This document shows, piece by piece, positions 8,229-16,500 of a stretch of 64,000 bases of DNA. The stretch's first letter is position 1. Each line of letters opens with the position of its first letter. Location of the stretch: the NCBI GenBank assembly GCA_963697975.1, contig OY969111.1:3906001-3970000 (forward strand), given 5' to 3'. The notes below the pieces were generated by a model. That model was given only the letters and a program-made list of their open reading frames with translations. It searched no databases and was not told the DNA's origin. Source of the DNA: QHXM01 sp963697975 (lineage in GTDB: Bacteria > Acidobacteriota > Blastocatellia > Pyrinomonadales > Pyrinomonadaceae). A program made the translations under genes and the position numbers.

Positions 8229-11200
8229 ATGTCATTAGTCTCTTCAACACGTTTGCCTTCCGATAAGAAAAAAGATCATCGCAGCGAGCGAGCGCCCCGC
8301 CCGCGTCTCATGCTGTCGCTCCTCCTCGCGGTTCTACTCGGCATCGCACCCATCCCCTTTAATGTCTCCGCGCGGCAAAACGATGCAATCGTTGACGCGG
8401 AAGCTCTGCTGGCAATCAAAGCCGACCCCTTGCTTCAGTCAGTGCGCCGCGCAGCCCGCATGGATCGTGCTGCCAGAGAAGGAAAGCCAGTGCCGGAGAA
8501 TTTGAAAGCGCCTGCCGAAGCTCCCGCCTCCGAAGTCGAGAGTCTTTCACATCTGGCGGGCGTTAACCGGCTGCCGGATGGCACAATCAACGTGAGCCTC
8601 ACCGTCAGGTTGACGGGCAACAGCGTCGCTGAATTGAAAGCGTCGGGATTTCATGTCGGTGCACGCGTCGGCGACGTTGCCACTGTCGAGACTGATATTG
8701 AAAGGCTGCCCGAACTGGCCGCGCTCGCTTCCGTCAGGAAAATTTCCGCGTCCACCTATTCCTACCCGACCAACGATCTGGCGCGGCAGGCTGTCGGCGT
8801 TGACAACTCATCCGGCGCGCGGCAGGTCGCGCAGACGGGGCGCAATGTGATCGTCGGCGTGATTGATACCGGAATTGATTTCCGCCATCTGGATTTCACA
8901 GTCCCCGGCACAAACGGCAAACAGACGCGCATCAAGGCGCTGTTAGACATGACCATCTACAGCCAGCAATCGTCCGACTGGAATTACGTCCTGCCGGGCG
9001 CGTCCTCCTCGATAGGTCATCTCTACACTGAAAGCGACATCAACGCGGCTTTGCAGCTACCTGACACGACCGCTCAGAACTCGGACATAGTTAAAGAGAG
9101 AGACAAGCACGGTCACGGCACATACACGGCGGGGATTGCTGCGGGCAACGGTCTCGCCGGAACAACTTCGGGCAAGTACGCCGGGATGGCTCCCGAAGCC
9201 GAGTTGGTGATTGCGAAGGTCAGCCGCGACAACACCGGGTCGGGCGGCATGGCCAACAGCGACATCATCAATGCTATGAAGTTCATTCAACAGATGGCCG
9301 CCGAGATGGGCAAGCCTTTCGTCATCAACATGAGCCTCGGCACAAACGTCGGCTCACACGATGGCACGATGGATCAGGAAAGAGCGATTGACGAAGTGGT
9401 GGGCAGCGGCAGTGGCCGCGCCTTCTGCATCGCTACCGGCAACTACGGCAACGCCGACGTTCATGCGAGCGGCAGCTTACCCGGAGGTACTACCACTTTT
9501 ATCAACATCAACGTCAGTGCCGGATCGTCGCCGCAGTTCTTCGGTCTCTCTTATTCCCGAACGGACAACTTAACTGTCTCGCTGATTCGTCCAGACGGCG
9601 TGCAGATCGGCCCGGTCGCTTACAACCCTAACCAGACTCCGGGGGTGAACAATCAGTATGTGGATATTTACAACAGCCTCGACGATAAGCGCGACGGAGA
9701 TTCGCAGAACGACGAGAAAGCTGTCGCCATCTTCTTCAAAAACCCTGCGGCGAATCTCGGCTCGACTCCGACCCGAACATGGATGGTGATGCTGGAGACC
9801 GGGGCAGTGGGCAACGGGCACTTCGATGCGTGGATAGAAAACGGCAAGTTCACCAGCTTCGTGGACGGTTCGCGCCGTCTTAGCTCGACGGCCACAGCGC
9901 GTGGCGCGATAACGGTTGGCGGCTTCGTCACACGTCCCGGCAATTTTGGCGCAGTCGGTGATTACGCTTCCTACACGGGTATTGGGCCAACCGCAGATGG
10001 GCGTGAGAAGCCGGACATCACGACGCCCTCGTCCTCCATCTATTCAGCGAAATCTTCCGTCGGCACGAGCCTCCAGACCCCGCTCGCTCCTGATAGCTCT
10101 TTTCACGTCGGCGCTCATGGCACGAGCGCCTCCGCGCCCGTCGTGGCGGGCGGCGTGGCGCTGCTCTTACAGGCGAACCCGAACCTGACGAGTGAGCAGA
10201 TTAAAGAATTGATTAAGGCTACGGCCACGCACGATTCGTTTACAGGCGCGGCGGGCTGGCATGAGCGCTTCGGCTACGGCAAGCTCAACATCAGCGCCGC
10301 GCTGCAAGCGCTTGCACCAGCGCAGCCGTCTATTCAGCTCGATGCGGCGAGTTATGGCATTGTTGAAGGAGCGGGGCACGCCAGTCTCACAGTCAACCGC
10401 AGCGGCAACACGTCAGGCGCGGCGACGATAGATTACAGCACGTCGGATACCTCAGGACTCAATGCTTGCGGCAACGTGACGGGCGCGGCCTCCTCGCGTT
10501 GTGATTACGCGACGACTACGGGGACGCTCGGGTTCGCAGCCGGAGAAACCACGAAGACTATCTTCATTCCGCTCATTGACGATGCGCTGGCCGAAGGCGC
10601 AGAGAGTTTGACCGTTACCCTGAGCAACCCTTCGGGCGCAGGCTTTGGCGCAAACACTACGGCCACGTTGACGATTACGGACAATGAAACCGCCAATGGC
10701 GCGAATCCGATAGACCAGACACCGTTCTTCGTGCGCGAGCATTACATAGATTTCTTAGGACGCGAGCCGGACGCCGCAGGCTTACAGGGCTGGCAGGACA
10801 TTCTTAATAATTGCGGTACGACCGTCGCGCCCCCATGTGATCGCATTGAAGTCTCTTCGGCCTTCTTCCGCTCGGAGGAATTTCAAAGCCGTGCTTACTT
10901 CACTTATCGCTTCTACTCGGCGGTGGGCAAGATTCCACTCTACGACGAATTCATGCCTGACTTTGCAAAGGTGAGCGGGTTTCTCTCAGCACAACAACTG
11001 GAAGAGAACAAGGCAGCGTTCGTCAACGAGTTTATGACCAGACCTGACTTTCAAACGAAGTATGGTTCATTAACTGACCCGACGGCTTATGTTGACGCCT
11101 TACTCCAAACTGTCGGACTACCGAATCATCCGAACAAGAATTTCTGGATAGCTGCTCTCTCGAATAACTCTTTGACGAGAGCGCAAGTCTTACGTTCATT

Positions 11201-11399
11201 GGTTGAAAGTGGTGAAGTCTACGGCAAGTATTACACGGAAGCCTTTGTCATCATGCAGTACTTCGGCTACCTGCGCCGCTCTGCCGATATTTCCTACCTC
11301 TCCTGGATTCAGACGATGAACAGTAATGGCGGGGATTACCGCGTGATGATTAATGGCTTCCTCAACTCCGCTGAGTATCGCCAGCGGTTCGGGCCTTGA
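8229..11399 (+). CDS. Secreted subtilisin-like protease (S8) with Calx-beta and DUF4214 domains
   Basis: ATG 8229 is preferred because AGGAGA lies before it, though an in-frame ATG exists at 8154; this gives 1056 residues. A signal segment (MLSLLLAVLLGIAPI) follows a basic N-terminal region. The peptidase S8 triad is intact: Asp 213 in VIDTGID, His 296 in GHGTYTAG and Ser 633 in GTSASAP. The insertion between His and Ser is long and includes a beta-rich region around residues 420-550. A Calx-beta-like repeat lies at about 695-815 (ITDNET at its end), then DUF4214 from about 820 (NPIDQTPFFVREHYIDFLG) to the C-terminal SAEYRQRFGP. It should act outside the inner membrane as an endopeptidase. 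It is the second enzyme of the duplicated regulator/enzyme module. Confidence 0.92.
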   Translation: MSLVSSTRLPSDKKKDHRSERAPRPRLMLSLLLAVLLGIAPIPFNVSARQNDAIVDAEALLAIKADPLLQSVRRAARMDRAAREGKPVPENLKAPAEAPASEVESLSHLAGVNRLPDGTINVSLTVRLTGNSVAELKASGFHVGARVGDVATVETDIERLPELAALASVRKISASTYSYPTNDLARQAVGVDNSSGARQVAQTGRNVIVGVIDTGIDFRHLDFTVPGTNGKQTRIKALLDMTIYSQQSSDWNYVLPGASSSIGHLYTESDINAALQLPDTTAQNSDIVKERDKHGHGTYTAGIAAGNGLAGTTSGKYAGMAPEAELVIAKVSRDNTGSGGMANSDIINAMKFIQQMAAEMGKPFVINMSLGTNVGSHDGTMDQERAIDEVVGSGSGRAFCIATGNYGNADVHASGSLPGGTTTFININVSAGSSPQFFGLSYSRTDNLTVSLIRPDGVQIGPVAYNPNQTPGVNNQYVDIYNSLDDKRDGDSQNDEKAVAIFFKNPAANLGSTPTRTWMVMLETGAVGNGHFDAWIENGKFTSFVDGSRRLSSTATARGAITVGGFVTRPGNFGAVGDYASYTGIGPTADGREKPDITTPSSSIYSAKSSVGTSLQTPLAPDSSFHVGAHGTSASAPVVAGGVALLLQANPNLTSEQIKELIKATATHDSFTGAAGWHERFGYGKLNISAALQALAPAQPSIQLDAASYGIVEGAGHASLTVNRSGNTSGAATIDYSTSDTSGLNACGNVTGAASSRCDYATTTGTLGFAAGETTKTIFIPLIDDALAEGAESLTVTLSNPSGAGFGANTTATLTITDNETANGANPIDQTPFFVREHYIDFLGREPDAAGLQGWQDILNNCGTTVAPPCDRIEVSSAFFRSEEFQSRAYFTYRFYSAVGKIPLYDEFMPDFAKVSGFLSAQQLEENKAAFVNEFMTRPDFQTKYGSLTDPTAYVDALLQTVGLPNHPNKNFWIAALSNNSLTRAQVLRSLVESGEVYGKYYTEAFVIMQYFGYLRRSADISYLSWIQTMNSNGGDYRVMINGFLNSAEYRQRFGP

Positions 11400-11500
11400 T
11401 CGAGCGCTTTGATTGATTCCTGAGAATTCAAAAGCGCAGACGAAGCATTTTCCCTCTCCCCACAATTATTTTGATTCAGAACGAGAAGGAGAATGGTGAG

Positions 11501-12034
11501 ATGAGAAAAGCACGCTTAGTTATAATTTTGTTCCTGCTGCTATCGGTGCAGGCTGTCGCGCAGGACACCCCGAAGGCCGAAGTCTTCGGCGGCTACTCTT
11601 ATGCCGGAGGAAACTTTCACGGTTGGAATGCCTCCCTGACGGGCAACGTCAATCAATGGTTTGGCCTCACGGCGGATTTCAGCGGGCACTACGGCGGAGC
11701 AATCGACGAAGACGGTTTTGACGAAAGGCAGCGGGTGCATTCGTATCTCTTCGGGCCGCGCTTCTCCGCGCGAAAGAAGAGAGTCACGCTTTTCGCGCAC
11801 ACGCTCGTCGGGGCTTCGACGTTGAAAACGGAGTTGACCGGCTTCGGGCAGAGATTCACTTTCTCCGATACGGGCTTTGCTCTCGTCCTGGGCGGCGGTC
11901 TCGACATCAAGGTTAATGACCACGTCGCCGTCCGCGCCTTTCAACTCGATTACCTGCGAGCGAGCTTCTTCGGCGAGACGGAGAATCGCGGGCGGCTCGC
12001 TTTCGGTCTCGTCTTCCGCCTCGGCAAGAAATAG
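11501..12034 (+). CDS. Outer-membrane beta-barrel protein (porin/OmpA-like fold)
   Basis: The start ATG 11501 follows AGAAGGAGA and opens a signal peptide (MRKARLVIILFLLLSV, cleavage near AVAQ). It has 177 residues. The mature part is a series of short alternating strands (VFGGYSYAGG, WFGLTADFSGHYGG, HSYLFGPRF, FALVLGGGLDIK), ending FGLVFRLGKK, which fits an eight-stranded barrel of the OmpA/OmpX size class. An ending in KK rather than Phe is atypical for a BamA substrate. The cargo or function is unknown. It follows the subtilase gene by about 100 bases. Confidence 0.78.
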   Translation: MRKARLVIILFLLLSVQAVAQDTPKAEVFGGYSYAGGNFHGWNASLTGNVNQWFGLTADFSGHYGGAIDEDGFDERQRVHSYLFGPRFSARKKRVTLFAHTLVGASTLKTELTGFGQRFTFSDTGFALVLGGGLDIKVNDHVAVRAFQLDYLRASFFGETENRGRLAFGLVFRLGKK

Positions 12035-12049
12035 ATAACATTCAAGCAG

Positions 12050-12172
12050 GGATGGACAGGATAAGCAGGATAAAGAATAAATATGAAATCAGTATGGCTC
12101 TTTCTCTTTTCCATCCTGTCTATCCTGTCTATCCTGTCTATCCTGTCTATCCTGTCTATCCTGTCTATCCCT
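12050..12172. repeat. Nonamer-repeat palindrome with six perfect ATCCTGTCT copies
   Basis: The right arm holds six perfect tandem ATCCTGTCT units at 12113-12166. The left arm (12055-12072) carries the complementary words ACAGGATAA and GCAGGATAA. It belongs to the same family as 18611-18735, 39455-39570 and 55706-55820. Confidence 0.85.
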
Positions 12173-12214
12173 GCTAATTCCTTCCGCCTCCCTACAATCT
12201 CACTCCGCATTGCC

Positions 12215-12245
12215 AGTCGCAAAAAAAGAGGCTTTCGGGTAACAT
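12215..12245 (+). promoter_or_regulatory. 31-nt intergenic motif, copy 2
   Basis: It matches 3120-3150 at 28 of 31 positions (AAAAAAAGAGGCTTTCGG, then GTAACAT) and ends 43 bases before the ribBA start. Position and the TAACAT end fit a promoter or leader element, but only two copies were seen. Confidence 0.45.
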
Positions 12246-12288
12246 AGTTGCCGACTGTTCTCCCAAATTTCTAGTCGAGTAAGTCTTG

Positions 12289-13443
12289 ATGCCTTTTGCT
12301 TCGATTGAAGACGCCGCCGCAGACATCCGCGACGGGCGCATGATTATTATCGTTGATGACGAAGACCGCGAAAACGAGGGCGACCTCGTCTGCGCGGCTG
12401 AGAAAATCACGCCCGAAATCATCAACTTCATGGCGACGCACGCGCGTGGTCTCATCTGTATGCCCCTGACGGAAGAGCGTTGCGACGAGCTTCACCTGAC
12501 GATGCAGGTGGCCAACAACACCTCATATCTGGGCACAGCCTTTACCGTCTCAATCGAGGCTCGCAAAGGTGTCACGACCGGCATTTCGGCGGCAGACCGT
12601 GCGACGACAGTGCTGACGGCGGTTGACCCGAAGACTCGCCCGCAAGACCTCGCGCGCCCCGGCCACGTCTTTCCGCTGCGTGCGCGCACGGGCGGCGTCC
12701 TGATGCGACCCGGACAAACAGAGGCGAGCGTGGACATGGCGCGCATCGCAGGGCTTTATCCGGCGGGCGTCATCTGCGAGATTATGAACCCGGACGGAAC
12801 GATGGCGCGGCTGCCCGAACTGGAAGAGTTTGCTCGTCGTCATAATTTCAAGATTATCTCGGTCGCAGACCTCGTGCGCTATCGCATCCGCAAAGAGACG
12901 CTCGTGCGCCGCGCCGTCGAAACCGAGATGCAGACCGTTTACGGACATTTCCGCGCTATCGCTTTCGAGAACGTCATCAATGGCGAGGTGCATCTCGCTA
13001 TGGTCATGGGCGACGTGACGACGCCCGAACCCGTGCTCGTTCGCGTTCACACGGAGAACGTGACGTTTGCCATGTTCGGCTCGCTCATCGGCGACACGGG
13101 CTTTCAGCTTCAAACCTCGCTGGAGAAAATCGCCGCCGCCGGACGCGGAGTCGTGTTGTACCTGCGCCAGCGCGAGCATAATCTGGACCTCGTCCACCAG
13201 TTGAAAACTTACGCGCTGATGCAGGAGCGTGGTTTGAACTCGCAGGAGGCGAGCATGGAGACGGGCTATGGCGCGAATCGTGACTACGGCGTCGGCGCGC
13301 AAATCCTGCATGAACTCGGCCTGCGCCGCATCCAACTGCTGACCAATCATCCCCCGAAGGTCGCAGCGCTCGAAGGTTTCGAGCTTGAAGTCGTCGGCAA
13401 CGTGCCGTTAGGCTCTCCCGCAAAAACAGTTTTCAGTTCTTAG
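12289..13443 (+). CDS. ribBA: RibBA-type riboflavin protein lacking key metal ligands in both domains
   Basis: It has 384 residues from ATG 12289 (a TTG precedes it). Residues 1 to about 200 are the 3,4-dihydroxy-2-butanone-4-phosphate synthase domain (DDEDRENEGDLV; TGISAADRATT; RPGHVFPLRA). Residues about 205-384 are the GTP cyclohydrolase II domain, ending in the recognisable DYGVGAQIL and LLTNHPPK. Two features are odd. In the first domain the metal-binding His of the GHTEA motif is Gln (residue 143, GQTEA). In the second, the three zinc-binding cysteines of GTP cyclohydrolase II (Cys54, 65 and 67 in E. coli RibA) align with Asn257, Gly268 and Thr270. The fold is kept but both classical activities are doubtful. 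The last codons and stop lie within a repeat arm. Confidence 0.87.
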   Translation: MPFASIEDAAADIRDGRMIIIVDDEDRENEGDLVCAAEKITPEIINFMATHARGLICMPLTEERCDELHLTMQVANNTSYLGTAFTVSIEARKGVTTGISAADRATTVLTAVDPKTRPQDLARPGHVFPLRARTGGVLMRPGQTEASVDMARIAGLYPAGVICEIMNPDGTMARLPELEEFARRHNFKIISVADLVRYRIRKETLVRRAVETEMQTVYGHFRAIAFENVINGEVHLAMVMGDVTTPEPVLVRVHTENVTFAMFGSLIGDTGFQLQTSLEKIAAAGRGVVLYLRQREHNLDLVHQLKTYALMQERGLNSQEASMETGYGANRDYGVGAQILHELGLRRIQLLTNHPPKVAALEGFELEVVGNVPLGSPAKTVFSS

Positions 13444-13584
13444 TTTTCAGTTTTCAGTTCGGACTTTTACTTGATTAAGTACAGCCTCTGAAGTTTCCAG
13501 CCAATGGTGGCTCGACGCTTATTAAACTGAAAACCGAAAACTCAGAACTAAGAGCTGAAAACTGAAAACTCAAAGCCGAAAACC
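13425..13584. repeat. Heptamer palindrome, TTTTCAG/CTGAAAA family
   Basis: The left arm at 13425-13462 is tandem TTTTCAG-like 7-base words and includes the ribBA stop codon. The right arm at 13523-13584 consists of the complementary CTGAAAA words and ends five bases before the tamB start codon. Confidence 0.85.
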
Positions 13585-13589
13585 GATTT

Positions 13590-16500
13590 ATGCCTGTTGA
13601 TGACCGTGACGAAACAAAATCGTCGCCGCCGGAAAAAGAGAAGGACATAAAGGCCGCGCTTCAGTCGGAGACGGACGCACCGCTACCGCCCGCTGCCGAA
13701 GCCATCGCAGAGCGCGATGCCAATCGTCCTGAGCCTGTAACGCCGCAGGGCAAGCGTCGTCGCTTTCTCACGCGCCGCAATGCCTTCATCGCCACGCTCG
13801 CCATTGCCGTCGGCCTCGTCGTACTGATTCTCGCGGCGGTCGTCCTCTATCGTCTCGGCTACATTGATCGCTACATCGCCAACCAGATTAAGGGGACACT
13901 CGCGCAGTACGGCATTCGCGCCGAGATTAAGAGTTTCGAGACAAAGTTCGGCCCGCGCACCGTCGAGATGCGCGAGATAGAGCTTTACGATCAGGTGACG
14001 AACGAAAAGCTCGGCAAGATCGATCGCATCCTCGCCACCGTTCGCATCGACGATCTCTATGCCATCAGCCTGAAGCGCAACGTGAAGTTGCAGGAGTTGC
14101 AGGTTGACGGCCTTGAGCTATGGGTCAAGTTCGATGAAGCGGGCAACTCGAACTTCCGCAATCTGCATTTGCCGCCGCCCGACCCGAACGCGCGCATCCT
14201 CTTCTCCTACTCGACCGCCAAAACGCGCCTCAACAACGCCGTCATTCATTACGGCGACGAGCGCTACGACATCTCCGGCGAGGCTCGCAACATCGTCGCC
14301 ACTGTCGAGCCTGACGACCCCAACGCGCCGGAAGCGAGTCGGATGAACCGTGTGACGTTTTCGTCAACCAATTCGACCTTTGTTTACAATGATCGTCCCG
14401 TCAACGCGATAGACATCACGGCTCGCGGGCGCATCAATCAAACGCGTGCCGAGATAGATGAGTTGGTCTTGCGCTCGCCCCTGGCGGAAGCCCACTTGAG
14501 CGGCGTCATGGATGATTGGCGTAACCTTCACTACCGGATGGACATCAACTCGACTGTTGATCTGACGCAAGCCTCGGACATCCTGCAAACGGGCGCGACC
14601 CTGCGCGGCGCAGGCCGGATCGTCGGCACGGTTTCAGGCGAGGGAGATCGTTATCAGGTGGACGGCAGCATCAAATCGGACGCGCTCGCGGCGGACGGCA
14701 TACGCTTGCAGGCTTTGACGGTGAGCGGAAAAGGGCAGGGTGAAGGAAAGAATTATGAGATCAACGGTCGCGCCGTCGCGGAACTTCTGACGGCGGGAGA
14801 TTTTCAGATCAACGCGGTGCAGTTGACGGGCAAGGTGATGGGCACGGGCACAGACTTTCGCTGGCTCGGCGAGTTGCGGGCGGCTGCTGCGCGCCATCCG
14901 TCTGGAACAATCGCTGGCTTAATCTTAAGCGACGTGACCGCCGAATCGCGCGACGACGTGTTGACCTATTCCGCCAGTCGCGCCAGCGCTGCTCGACTCA
15001 CGGCGCAGGGCGCGAGCGTCAACAACCTGCAAGCCTCGAATGTTCGCGGGCGAACGGAAAACGGCGTCACCGTCGCTTCAGTCGGAGGGATTCAAACGGG
15101 CGCGATTCTTTCTTCGACCGCGCGCCTTGATGGGCTGGCGACGAACAACGTCCAGATAGTCTCGCGCGGCGGTGTCACGAATATCGAGACGAATACTTTG
15201 CGCGTCGGCGGTGTGGACGCGGCGGGGGCGAAGATTGGCAGCCTCAACATCGCGGGCGTTCGCCTCAGTGTTTATGACAGCGGACGTATTCAGGGCACAA
15301 GCGGCGACATCAACGCCGGGACGGTGACGGTTGCTCAAAGCAAAGAGTTCGCCGGAGGCCGTGTTGACGACGTGCGTCTTCGGCGTCCCACCTTCGTGGT
15401 CGAGCCGAGCGGGCGTTATCGCGTCAGCGCGGATTTGAGTCTGGGCGGAGGCGTGCTGGGGCAGGTCAATCTAGGCTCTGCGCGCGCTGCTCTGGTTGCG
15501 ACGAATAGCGAAATCCAACTCAACAATTTCGACGCGAACATCCTCGGCGGTCGCGCTACGGGCAACGCAACTGTCAGCACGGCTCGGCGGGGTGCGTCGC
15601 GTGTGGCCGCAGAGTTCGACAATCTGGACATCGGCGGTCTCATCGCCACCTTAACCGCGCGACAAAACATCGCCATCACGGGGCGCGCTACCGGCACGGC
15701 CAACCTTTCGTTTCCGGGAACTAATCTGGGGGCTGCGAGCGGCACGGCGAGCATCAAGCTAAACGCCGAAACGGGCGACGATGCGACCGGTAGAACGCCC
15801 GTCAACGGCGAAATCACCTTGCGCGCGGATCGCGGGTTATTCGACATCGAGCGCGCCAATCTTCGCACGCCTGCTTCCGAATTAAACGCCTCCGGGCAAT
15901 TCTCCGTCGAGCGCGACGAATCGAACCTGAAACTCGATCTTGCCTCAAGCGATGCCAGCGAACTTCAACGTGTGTTGTTCAGCACGGGCCTCTTCTATGA
16001 GCTTGAAGACCAGCTTGAAAAGAGCAAAGTCGAACTGGCCGGAAAAGTCGCCTTCAACGGCATTGTGCGCGGGCGTTTGAAAGAACCTAGCATAGAGGGG
16101 CGCGCTTCTCTTGATTCGCTGATACTGAACGGGCGCGATCTGGGGTCGCTCGCCGCCAACATCAGCACGACGCCGGATGAACTGCGTATTACAGACGGAC
16201 GCCTCGTCGAGCGTAGCGGCGACGGCAATGTCCAGTTTGCGCTCAACGTGCCGTTGAAAGAGGGAATGGGCAATACTTCGATTGTGGCCACACTTGATCG
16301 CGTCAACGCGGGCAATCTGACCTCAGCCCTGTCGGCTCTCAGCCCGCAATTCGCCAAACTTGGCCCGATAGAGTCGGAGCTTTCAGGCCGCATCAACATC
16401 AACGGCATCCCCGACGCGATGAGCGGGAATGCCGAGCTAAACTTCGGGCAAGGGCGCATCGGCGGCGAGGGCTTCCAGAGCATCGTCGCAAAGGCCACCT

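Noticed and set aside
12113..12166. CRISPR-like array
   Set aside because: The six ATCCTGTCT units are directly joined without spacers; it is a tandem nonamer within a palindromic repeat.
12550..13350. 266-codon open frame on the minus strand
   Set aside because: It is antisense to ribBA, whose protein is clearly conserved, and its translation resembles no family.
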